Source of the DNA: Candidatus Dormiibacterota bacterium
GTDB taxonomy: Bacteria > Chloroflexota > Dormibacteria > UBA8260
DNA length: 14,867 nucleotides
NCBI GenBank assembly: GCA_955652545.1
Contig: CATPCA010000209.1
Span: 1-14,867 of the forward strand
Reading direction: 5' to 3'
The notes below the pieces were generated by a model, which did no database searches, had not been told where the DNA came from, and worked only from the letters and a program-made list of their open reading frames with translations. This document shows positions 6,999 through 13,491 of the stretch, in pieces (position 1 is the stretch's first letter; each line of letters starts with the position of its first letter). The position numbers were made by a program, and so were the translations under genes.

Positions 6999-7019
6999 GG
7001 CGTTGGGCCAATGCGCCCC
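6997..7019. repeat. Inverted repeat in the parA leader region
   Basis: GGGGCGTTGG (6997-7006) pairs with CCAA (7008-7011) and CGCCCC (7014-7019), with a two-base bulge. The structure connects the two other palindromes here and could form a hairpin in DNA or RNA. Confidence 0.35.
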
Positions 7020-7027
7020 AGATCTGG
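7018..7027. promoter_or_regulatory. Perfect 10-bp palindrome near the parA promoter
   Basis: CCAGATCTGG lies just upstream of a possible parA -10 box (TAGTCT, 7028-7033; possible -35 TTGGGC at 7003-7008, spacer 19 bp, weak). Its centre is 31 bp, about three helical turns, from that of the palindrome at 6985-6998, which shares the pattern CCASATSTGG. Confidence 0.4.
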
Positions 7028-7044
7028 TAGTCTCGGGCCTCAAG

Positions 7045-7641
7045 ATGCGCATAGGGGTCGTCAATCTCAAGGGCGGGACAGGGAAGACCGTCACGGCGAT
7101 TCACCTGGCCGCGGCGCTGGCGGGTCATGGCCGCACGTTCCTGGTCGATGCCGACCCACAGGGTTCGGCGCTCTCGTGGTCAGAGGAAGCGGGCGAGCTT
7201 CCATTTGCTGTGGTCGGCCTGCCCGTGCGTGACATCCATCGGCGTCTCGCCCTGTTGCTGCCCGGCGTCACCCACGCGGTGATCGACACGCCCCCCGGGG
7301 AATCGGCGATCGTCCGCAGTGCAATCGCGGCCGTCGACATGGTCATCGTGCCGATCTCGCCGAGCATCATGGATCTCGACCGGCTGCGCCCCACGCTCGA
7401 TCTCATCGCAGAGGTCGATGCCGTCGCGCCTTTGCGCGTTTGCGTGCTGTTGACCAGGGTGCGCGCCGCCACCAAGAGTGGCCGGCTGGCGCGTGAGGTG
7501 CTCGAGGATGCGGGCGTCTCGTTGCTGGACGCGCAGATCCCGCTGCGCGAGAGCCTCAACACGAGCTTCGGCACGATCCCGTCGGAGCCGTCCTATGCCG
7601 TAGTCCTCGAAGAGCTGATGACGAGGAAGCTGGCTGCATGA
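7045..7641 (+). CDS. ParA-family ATPase (orphan type)
   Basis: A 198-residue ParA/MinD-type P-loop ATPase. Seen: the deviant Walker A KGGTGKT (9-15), the switch I region DADPQGSALSW (35-45) and Walker B-like AVIDTPPG (78-85). It is short compared with plasmid ParA (about 250 or more) and has no N-terminal helix-turn-helix, as in small type Ib/orphan ParA proteins of actinobacteria. Such proteins move DNA or protein cargo using ATP-dependent DNA or membrane binding. ATG 7045 was chosen because the P-loop must be near the N-terminus; the ATG at 6991 would add 18 unlikely residues. No clear ribosome-binding site is seen. The next gene overlaps by 4 bp (ATGA), a usual place for the partner protein. 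No ParB-like protein is present. Confidence 0.9.
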   Translation: MRIGVVNLKGGTGKTVTAIHLAAALAGHGRTFLVDADPQGSALSWSEEAGELPFAVVGLPVRDIHRRLALLLPGVTHAVIDTPPGESAIVRSAIAAVDMVIVPISPSIMDLDRLRPTLDLIAEVDAVAPLRVCVLLTRVRAATKSGRLAREVLEDAGVSLLDAQIPLRESLNTSFGTIPSEPSYAVVLEELMTRKLAA

Positions 7642-7955
7642 GCGAGAGACCTCTCACCAACGATCTCCGCTTGCGGATGCAGCGAGTTGCGATCAAGCCG
7701 GTGACGCAGGGGCCGGCGCGGGCACGTCCGCACAGCGCCGCCGCGGACCGTCGCCCCGAGGTCGCCCCCAGCGCGCGTGTGGAGGCAACAAAGGCACTCG
7801 CCTCGAGGTTTCAGACGTTGCTTGCCTGGGCCCGGTGGGAGATGGCGGTCGTTCCCGAAGAGCGCTGGCGGTGGCTGATGGCGGTCACTCGGCGGGGCGG
7901 CGACGCCTCGCGCCACGAGCCGCTGCTCAAGACACGACGAGCACGGGGCAACTAG
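7638..7955 (+). CDS. Small basic protein coupled to parA, function unknown
   Basis: A 105-residue protein starting in the ATGA overlap with the parA stop, so the two are coupled. The first 50 residues are basic, rich in Arg, Pro and Ala, and probably disordered. Residues 49-85 look helical and contain several tryptophans (LLAWARWEMAVVPEERWRWL). I do not recognise a family and see no ribbon-helix-helix or ParB motif. By position it could be the ParA partner or an activator of its ATPase through its basic N-terminal tail, as small ParA partners do; this is inference. Its last 29 bases overlap the 3' end of the convergent stress-protein gene. Confidence 0.68.
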   Translation: MSERPLTNDLRLRMQRVAIKPVTQGPARARPHSAAADRRPEVAPSARVEATKALASRFQTLLAWARWEMAVVPEERWRWLMAVTRRGGDASRHEPLLKTRRARGN

Positions 7956-8346
7956 CGAGCCGAACCAGCCGTCGCGAGACATTGCCGAATGCCAGGCCCG
8001 TGAGCGTGCTGCGCCGACTCTTCCTGGTGACGATGAGGTCGGCGTCGCACCTCCTGGCGAGGTCGGTGATCGCGCGCGCCAGCTCGGCAGCCGACGCCGT
8101 GATCTGCAACTCTGCCCTGACGCCGGCACCGCGCAAGGCGTCGACCTGCTCACGCACGTTCGCCTCCACCTCTTCCTCGGCGTGGAGTGGATGCGTGCCC
8201 ATGTGCCCGCGGACCAGCTCGTTGATGTGCGCCACCACGATCCGCGCACCGGTTGCCCTGGCCAGCGCTCGAGCCGAGGAGAGTTGCGCCTCCGCCGCCG
8301 CCGAGCCGTCGGAGGGGACCACGATCGTCGTCAGCACCCAGTTCAT
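7927..8346 (-). CDS. Universal stress protein (UspA) family
   Basis: A 139-residue single-domain Usp protein. Seen: N-terminal TTIVVPSDGSAAAEAQL with the conserved Asp13, a beta strand ARIVVAHI (34-41), ADLIVTRKSRRS (102-113) and the C-terminal CPVLVVS. The ATP-binding loop of UspA/UspFG-type proteins has the pattern G-x2-G-x9-G-S/T. Here the first glycines are replaced (TRKSRRSTLTG) and only FGNVS (120-124) remains, so ATP binding may be altered or absent. The start ATG has GAGG seven bases upstream. A strong promoter precedes it. The 3' end overlaps the convergent small gene by 29 bp. The cellular role of such proteins is survival under stress; no specific partner is evident. Confidence 0.92.
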   Translation of the reverse strand: MNWVLTTIVVPSDGSAAAEAQLSSARALARATGARIVVAHINELVRGHMGTHPLHAEEEVEANVREQVDALRGAGVRAELQITASAAELARAITDLARRCDADLIVTRKSRRSTLTGLAFGNVSRRLVRLASCPVLVVS

Positions 8347-8384
8347 ATCCTGACCTCACCACCCAAACCGTTTCGCCGGTGATG

Positions 8385-8413
8385 AGCTTACCCTGTTTGC
8401 CATAACCTGTCAA
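8385..8413 (-). promoter_or_regulatory. Strong sigma-70-like promoter of the usp gene
   Basis: Leftward: TTGACA (complement of 8408-8413), exactly 17 bp, then TAAGCT (complement of 8385-8390). The -35 is a perfect consensus. Transcription would start near 8378 and give a leader of about 32 bases carrying GGTGAGG before the ATG at 8346. Confidence 0.65.
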
Positions 8414-8477
8414 ATGGCTTTGGAGGTGACCAACCGCGCCGGTCAGCGATGCCGATTTCCGAGCACGGGTCAGGCAG

Positions 8478-8837
8478 ATGGTCACGGAGGGAGCGCGCCA
8501 GCGCGCCACTTCCGGGATCACCGAGACCGCCGCGGCCAGGCAGAAGGCGGGACAGGCGGTCGTCGAACGAGTCGGGGATGCGATCGCAGCCGGAGTCTGG
8601 CCCAACGATGCGGACGCTGCGCCCATCGTCGATGAGTTGGTGGCCGGATTCATCAGCGCGGCGAACCGGAAGGACGACCCGGGCTATCGGACAGAGCTCG
8701 CAGAGCAGTTGCCGATGTTCAGCGACCGACGTGTTGAGCGGTACTGGCAGCTCATCGGTGTCATCAACGGCTGGCCGGTCACGCCGAGCCTCGTGCCGTT
8801 GTTCGAGTGGTTCCTCGCCGCAATTCGGGCGGCGTAG
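8478..8837 (+). CDS. MerR-type effector-domain fragment, possible 5'-truncated pseudogene
   Basis: The 119-residue frame ends with DRRVERYWQLIGVINGWP and LVPLFEWFLAAIRAA, which resemble the C-terminal effector domain of a group of actinobacterial MerR-family regulators. The MerR DNA-binding domain (about 70 residues) is absent. The reading frame remains plausible upstream of ATG 8478 (a segment beginning PTAPVSDADFRARVRQ) back to a TGA at 8427-8429, with no start codon in between and no ribosome-binding site before 8478. The usp promoter lies immediately beyond. This suggests a regulator that has lost its N-terminus rather than a complete gene, but a stand-alone ligand-binding protein is not excluded. 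It lies 106 bp ahead of the large STAND gene on the same strand. Confidence 0.6.
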   Translation: MVTEGARQRATSGITETAAARQKAGQAVVERVGDAIAAGVWPNDADAAPIVDELVAGFISAANRKDDPGYRTELAEQLPMFSDRRVERYWQLIGVINGWPVTPSLVPLFEWFLAAIRAA

Positions 8838-8943
8838 CGCGGCTGTACGCGGCGGCGGCGGTCGGCTCAGGCAACTGCGAGGGTCGCATCTGTACGAGCG
8901 CAGCAACTCCAGTTAGGCTCAGACGTGAGAGGAGTACACGCAG

Positions 8944-11679
8944 GTGGCCATAGCCCCCTACAGGGTTCGCGACAATCTGCCATTGGCGCTCACCAGCTTC
9001 GTGGGTCGCGGAGCCGAGCTCGACACAGTGAGGCGCCTGGTATCCGAATCCCGTCTGGTCACGCTCACAGGAGCCGGCGGAATCGGAAAGACCCGACTCG
9101 CGCTCGAGTTTGCGCGCCAGACCGTCGACATATATCGGGATGGCGCATGGATTGTGGAGCTGGCACCAATCATCAATCCCGACCTGGTGCCCGACGCCGT
9201 GCTCGCGGCACTCGGGCTCAGGGCGCTTCCGGATCGGGGGCCGGCAGAATCGCTGATCGCTGGATTGGCGGGACGCGAGATGCTCTTTGTCCTCGACAAC
9301 TGCGAGCATCTGATCAACGCCTGCGCGCAGTTGACGTACGCTCTGCTGCAGGGCTGCCCGCGGCTCAGCATTCTGGCCACGAGCCGCGAGGTGCTGGGTG
9401 TCGGTGGTGAAACCACGTGGCGTGTCCCCTCGATGGTGACGCGGGGCGTCAGTCGTTCGATGACCATCGAGGAACTGGAACGCCTCGAGGCAGTCCAGCT
9501 CTTCGTCCAGAGAGTCAGCGCTGCGCGGCCGGACTTCCAGCTCACGGAGGACAACGCTGCGTCCGCAGCACGGATCTGCCACCGCCTCGACGGCATACCC
9601 TTGGCAATCGAGCTGGCAGCGGCGCGTGCTCGAGCGCTCTCCGTTGACACCATCGAGAAGCGTCTCGATGATCGCTTCCACCTGCTGAGCGGCGGCAGTC
9701 GCGTCTCGCTGCCGCGACAGCAGACCCTGCAGGCTGCACTCGATTGGAGTCACGACCTCCTGGACAGCGAACAACAGCGCCTGCTTCGTCGCCTCTCGGT
9801 GTTTAGCGGTGCCTGCACGCTGGAGGCGGTGGAAATCATCTGCATGGATGGCGAGGCCACGCCGGCGACCGCGTCGGCCTTCGACCTTCTCAGTGACCTG
9901 GTCGACAAGTCACTGGTGAACTTCGAGGAGTCAGCCGATCAGGCAACTCGATACCGTCTCCTCGAGACCATCAGGGAATACGGCGCAGTGCGCCTATTCG
10001 ACAGCGAGGAAGGCGACGCGATCCGCGGCCGACATGCCGAGTACTACTTCGAGGCCGGCAAGCGGATGTCGGACGGGCTGCGAGGCGCGCAGCAAGGGGC
10101 ATGGTTTGCTCGTGTCGAGGAGGAACTCGACAACATCCGCGCCTGCCTCGAGTGGGCGCTCAACCGGGATCCCAGACATGCGCTGCAACTCATCCTGGAT
10201 CTCGAGCGGTACTGGAAGTCGATTGGACGAGCTGAGGGACGTGCCTGGTTGACGCGAGCTCTCAACGCGTTTCCGGATCGAGACGAGCGTCTGGCCGACG
10301 GACTCTGCAACGCCAGCCTATGGGCTTCCTTCCAAGGCCACACCGATGAAGCACGGCGGCTTGGACAAGAGTGTCTGTCAGTCGCCACGGAGATCGGCAG
10401 CGGGCTGTACGTTGGCCAGGCGCTGGGCGCGCTGGCCATGATGGAAACCATTGAAGGCGGTGACGACTGGGCCAGGGTGAGCAACGAGCTGTTCGAACAA
10501 GCCGAAACGTACCTGCGAGCAGCCAACGATCCCGAGGCGCTGAGACGTCTGCTCAACAACCACGGCTACACGCTGTACGAAGCCGGCGACGCAGCGGCGG
10601 GCCGGCCCAAGGTCGAAGAGGCCCTCGCTATCGCACGCGCGATGCAGGACGACTGGCAGGTTCAGATCACCCTCGAGAGCCTTGCCTCGATCGAGTACCA
10701 AATGGGCGAGACCGATGCCGCCGTTGCGCACTGGAAGGAGGTGCTCGCGCTGGCGGGTCAGCTCCGCAGCCTGCTCACCGCCAGTTCCTGCCTCATCGGG
10801 CTGGCGGAGGTCGCGCTCACCGAGGCACAGCCGGCCCGCTGCCTCCGCCTGCTGGCCGCTGCCACGGAATTCCAAGCGCGCACCGGGGCCGCGGTAGCGG
10901 ACGCGAGCCCGGCCGAAGCCCGGATCCTGACGGCAAGCCGCGACGTCGCGCGCGAGCAGATCGGCCCGGACGCGGCGGATTCCGCCTGGAAGGAAGGCGC
11001 ACGGATGTCGCTCGACGACGCGGTGCGCTATGGCCTCGGGGATCCGAAAGGGGTCGAAACGCACCTGCCGCCGCGTGCAACGGAAGCACAGATGGTTCCG
11101 ACGGGTGACAACCGGTTCCTGCGCGAGGGGGACTTCTGGACCGTCTCGTTCGCCCGCCGGGTCGTACGCCTCAGGGACAGCAAGGGCCTGCAGGACATCG
11201 CCCGGCTGCTGGGCGCGCCCGGGAAGGGTGTCGCCGCAGTCGATCTTGCCGCGGTGGTGATGCCAGCGATTGCGGGAAGCCGGGCTCGCGTGGCGGAGCT
11301 CGGGCTCGGGATCGAGGCCGGGGTCGGCGCCATGCTCGACCCCCAAGCCCGCCGGCAATACCGGGAGCGCATCTTCGAGCTCGAGGATGAGACCAGCGAA
11401 GCCGAGGCGAACAACGACCCGGAGCGTGCCGGGCGAGCACGCGAGGAACGCGCTGTCCTTCTGGCAGAACTCAAAGCTGCCCTCGGCCTGGGCGGCAAGG
11501 ACCGACAGGCCCTCGACCCTGCCGAGCGAGCGCGCAAGGCAGTGACCTGGCGCATCCGACAGGCTATCAGCAGGATCGAGGCGACGCACCCTGAACTGGG
11601 GCGCCACCTCCGGCGCTCGGTGCGGACGGGCACATTCTGCGTGTACGACCCACCTGAACCCATCCATTGGGACGGCTGA
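8944..11679 (+). CDS. Large STAND/NB-ARC-like ATPase regulator with helical repeats
   Basis: A 911-residue signal-transduction ATPase of the AfsR/LuxR-associated type. Seen in order: an entry motif NLPLALTSFVGRGAELD (11-27), Walker A LTGAGGIGKT (41-50), Walker B LFVLDNCEHL (114-123), sensor ATSRE (145-149), a helix with RLDGIPLAIELAAARARAL (214-232), then a long helical region (about 310-720) resembling TPR-like repeats. From 725 a separate domain begins FLREGDFWTVSFARRVVRLR and DSKGLQDIARLLG and ends with RRSVRTGTFCVY (894-905). That domain is common at the end of actinobacterial STAND or kinase proteins. There is no LuxR helix-turn-helix and no SARP or kinase domain at either end. GTG 8944 has GAGAGGAG ending 9 bases upstream. 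Its output and ligand are unknown. Confidence 0.92.
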   Translation: MAIAPYRVRDNLPLALTSFVGRGAELDTVRRLVSESRLVTLTGAGGIGKTRLALEFARQTVDIYRDGAWIVELAPIINPDLVPDAVLAALGLRALPDRGPAESLIAGLAGREMLFVLDNCEHLINACAQLTYALLQGCPRLSILATSREVLGVGGETTWRVPSMVTRGVSRSMTIEELERLEAVQLFVQRVSAARPDFQLTEDNAASAARICHRLDGIPLAIELAAARARALSVDTIEKRLDDRFHLLSGGSRVSLPRQQTLQAALDWSHDLLDSEQQRLLRRLSVFSGACTLEAVEIICMDGEATPATASAFDLLSDLVDKSLVNFEESADQATRYRLLETIREYGAVRLFDSEEGDAIRGRHAEYYFEAGKRMSDGLRGAQQGAWFARVEEELDNIRACLEWALNRDPRHALQLILDLERYWKSIGRAEGRAWLTRALNAFPDRDERLADGLCNASLWASFQGHTDEARRLGQECLSVATEIGSGLYVGQALGALAMMETIEGGDDWARVSNELFEQAETYLRAANDPEALRRLLNNHGYTLYEAGDAAAGRPKVEEALAIARAMQDDWQVQITLESLASIEYQMGETDAAVAHWKEVLALAGQLRSLLTASSCLIGLAEVALTEAQPARCLRLLAAATEFQARTGAAVADASPAEARILTASRDVAREQIGPDAADSAWKEGARMSLDDAVRYGLGDPKGVETHLPPRATEAQMVPTGDNRFLREGDFWTVSFARRVVRLRDSKGLQDIARLLGAPGKGVAAVDLAAVVMPAIAGSRARVAELGLGIEAGVGAMLDPQARRQYRERIFELEDETSEAEANNDPERAGRAREERAVLLAELKAALGLGGKDRQALDPAERARKAVTWRIRQAISRIEATHPELGRHLRRSVRTGTFCVYDPPEPIHWDG

Positions 11680-11730
11680 GACACCTGCGGATGAGCGGCC
11701 GAGGCCAAAAACGATCCGGGAGTGGTGACC

Positions 11731-11765
11731 GCTAGGCCGGTCCTGGCTGTGCTAGGCGGGTCCTG
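11731..11765. repeat. Two 15-bp direct repeats at 20-bp period upstream of the lipoprotein gene
   Basis: GCTAGGCCGGTCCTG (11731-11745) and GCTAGGCGGGTCCTG (11751-11765) differ at one base. The 20-bp period places both on the same face of the helix. They lie 56-90 bp before the lipoprotein start, in the 141-bp gap after the STAND gene. This is a likely binding site for a protein that binds in tandem; no such regulator can be named. Confidence 0.45.
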
Positions 11766-11820
11766 ACGCCATTCCTGGTGAGGATCGACCGCCTGACGAC
11801 GGCGGCGCCTCGAGGGAGAC

Positions 11821-12615
11821 ATGACCATGCGAGTCAATGCAGCGAACTGCGCTGGGCTCAGCGCAACTGCCGTTGTCCTGGCCATCCTGACCGGATGCGG
11901 CGGGGGCCCGCTCCCGCCTCCGGCGAGCCTGACACCGACCACCACGTCGACCCCCGCGCCCGTGCCAACCGCCACCCCGAGTCTCCAGGACACAGGCGTC
12001 ATCCAGGGCAGGGACAACAACGGCAAGCCGTACGGCAAGTTCAACGTTACGCTGAAGGTTGCCCCGCACCTGAGCGCTGCCGACGTCAACGGGGAGCACC
12101 ATGCGCCGTTCAATCCTTTGCAGTCAGACGGCAGCTGCCTGGGTCCTCCCTGCGAGCCGGCTGGACAACAGTACATCCTGTTCACCTTGACCTTCACCAA
12201 CCCGACAGCGGCCCCAGAGGAATTCGGGACGGTCGGGTTCACGTCGGCCTTGGGGTCACTGGTGTACCCGGCGGTCGCGAGTGCCGACCAGGGTATGACA
12301 CCAGTGAGCAGCTTTGGCGGTCCCACGAATGGGCTCGAGGCCGTTACCGAACAGAACGCCATTGACTATTGGCAGTCGTCCAGGAAAGGCCCTGGCGACG
12401 CCTTCGGGTTCTCGGAGCCGTTCGCGACAAGTCATTTCCTCTTCGAGGTGACGCGGCCGACGAACCTGTACGCACCCCAAAACAACCCCCCGGGCATCCT
12501 GGCGCCCGGCCAGAGCAGAGACGTCGGCTTCAGCACAACAGGCGTCGTGGCCCCGACATCACCTGTGCGGGACCTGACGCTGTGGGTCGGCGCGAACCCG
12601 CAACAAGTTCACTGA
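11821..12615 (+). CDS. Secreted lipoprotein of unknown function
   Basis: A 264-residue protein with a short lipoprotein signal peptide: hydrophobic segment AGLSATAVVLAI and lipobox LTGC (23-26), so Cys26 would be lipidated and the protein anchored on the outer face of the membrane. A Pro/Thr-rich linker follows (about 30-54), then a globular beta-rich region. It has one close cysteine pair (Cys106, Cys111), and QYILFTLTFTNPTAAPEEFG (117-136) recalls Ig-like DUF4352-type domains; that resemblance is weak. The ATG at 11821 follows GAGGGAGAC; the ATG at 11827 is a possible alternative. It is a single gene with no clear partner. Paired direct repeats lie upstream. Confidence 0.85.
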   Translation: MTMRVNAANCAGLSATAVVLAILTGCGGGPLPPPASLTPTTTSTPAPVPTATPSLQDTGVIQGRDNNGKPYGKFNVTLKVAPHLSAADVNGEHHAPFNPLQSDGSCLGPPCEPAGQQYILFTLTFTNPTAAPEEFGTVGFTSALGSLVYPAVASADQGMTPVSSFGGPTNGLEAVTEQNAIDYWQSSRKGPGDAFGFSEPFATSHFLFEVTRPTNLYAPQNNPPGILAPGQSRDVGFSTTGVVAPTSPVRDLTLWVGANPQQVH

Positions 12616-12861
12616 GACAACGGAGCACGATCCCTACGCGCGCACGCGGGGAAACGCGCAACCACCCCTCGAGCTCGATGACCCAGCCCTCGCTGGCGCG
12701 GCAACCCGGCGAGGTCCTGGGCCACCTCGAGCGCGGCGTCCTCGTGTTCGGCGAGCCCGTCGACCAGACTTCACGCCACGGCGCGCCCAGATCCTTGTAC
12801 TACGAGTGGTCCCTGGTGGCGCTTCGCGCGGCGTAAGCGGCCGCGGGTTACAGTTCACCGG
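12616..12861. other. Intergenic stretch with one doubtful small ORF
   Basis: This 246-bp space separates the lipoprotein and SRPBCC genes. A rightward frame from ATG 12678 to TAA 12836 (52 codons, beginning MTQPSLARQPGEVLG) has no ribosome-binding site and no recognised family. It may be chance or a gene remnant. The GCGCG/CGCGC pair near 12641-12660 is too short and loosely spaced to call a terminator. No promoter for the SRPBCC gene is convincing. Confidence 0.3.
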
Positions 12862-13491
12862 ATGCCTGCGCGCGAACTCCTGGACGCGGCGGTCGGCGCC
12901 GCGCGCGGCGCGGCTGGACCTTCCCGTTCGGTCCGGTCGCTGATGGCCGGTAACTACCACTTCGTCACCGTCTGGCGAGTGCCGGGCTCGGCACGCGAGG
13001 TTGCCGACATCCTCGGCGACGCGGACGCCCTGTCCACGTGGTGGCCCTCCGTCTACATCGACGTCACCGAGGTGAGCCCAGGCGGAGCTGACGGCCGCGG
13101 TCGTGTCGTCGACCTGCTGACGAAGGGATGGCTGCCGTACACGCTGCGCTGGACACTCACCGCCATTGAACCGGTCGGTGAAGAAGGTTTCTCCATCCGC
13201 GCTTCCGGTGATTTCGTGGGCACCGGCCGATGGACCTTCGTCCAGGAGGGACCTGAGGTGGAGGTCGTCTACGACTGGCGGATTCGTGTCGAGAAGCCAC
13301 TGCTGAAACGATTCACCCCGCTGCTGCGGCCGGCCTTCTCCGCGAACCACCGGTGGGCGATGGCCCGCGGTGAGGAGAGCCTGAAGCTGGAGCTGCGCCG
13401 GCGGCGCGGGATGAGGCGTGTGCCCGACCCGCCGCCACCGACATTCCGGTGGCTTCCTCGCGGCGTCAGCGAATCTGCACGAACAGGGTGA
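12862..13491 (+). CDS. SRPBCC (START/Bet v1-like) family protein
   Basis: A 209-residue protein whose core begins at MAGNYHFVTVWRVPGSAREV (28-47) and shows the SRPBCC pattern: a helix that ends LSTWWPSVYIDVTEV, then strands LPYTLRWTLTAIEP and GTGRWTFVQEGPEVEVVYDW, and a long C-terminal helix. The fold binds a hydrophobic ligand in a cavity; members act as cyclases, transfer proteins or sensors. The ligand is unknown. ATG 12862 is the furthest start, but the first 27 residues are basic and poorly structured. ATG 12943 fits the family better; neither has a clear ribosome-binding site. The 3' end overlaps the convergent DUF3352 gene by 26 bp. Confidence 0.8.
   Translation: MPARELLDAAVGAARGAAGPSRSVRSLMAGNYHFVTVWRVPGSAREVADILGDADALSTWWPSVYIDVTEVSPGGADGRGRVVDLLTKGWLPYTLRWTLTAIEPVGEEGFSIRASGDFVGTGRWTFVQEGPEVEVVYDWRIRVEKPLLKRFTPLLRPAFSANHRWAMARGEESLKLELRRRRGMRRVPDPPPPTFRWLPRGVSESARTG

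Noticed and set aside
6991..7044. Upstream ATG extending ParA by 18 residues
   Set aside because: The extra residues come from the palindrome region and would displace the P-loop from its usual place near the N-terminus.
8414..8635. Rightward frame beginning MALEVTNRA after ATG 8414, possibly the lost N-terminus of the MerR-type fragment through a frameshift
   Set aside because: Only nine residues would precede the junction, nothing in them resembles a MerR helix-turn-helix, and the ATG adjoins the usp -35 box.
8779..9774. 331-codon leftward open frame opposite the STAND N-terminus
   Set aside because: It covers the Walker A and B region on the other strand and has no recognisable domain.
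10378..11667. 429-codon leftward open frame opposite the STAND gene
   Set aside because: The forward strand encodes recognisable motifs; the reverse translation is a mirror of GC-rich codons.
11028..12362. 444-codon leftward open frame
   Set aside because: It crosses from the STAND gene into the lipoprotein gene on the opposite strand; rich in Arg and Ser, no ribosome-binding site or domain.
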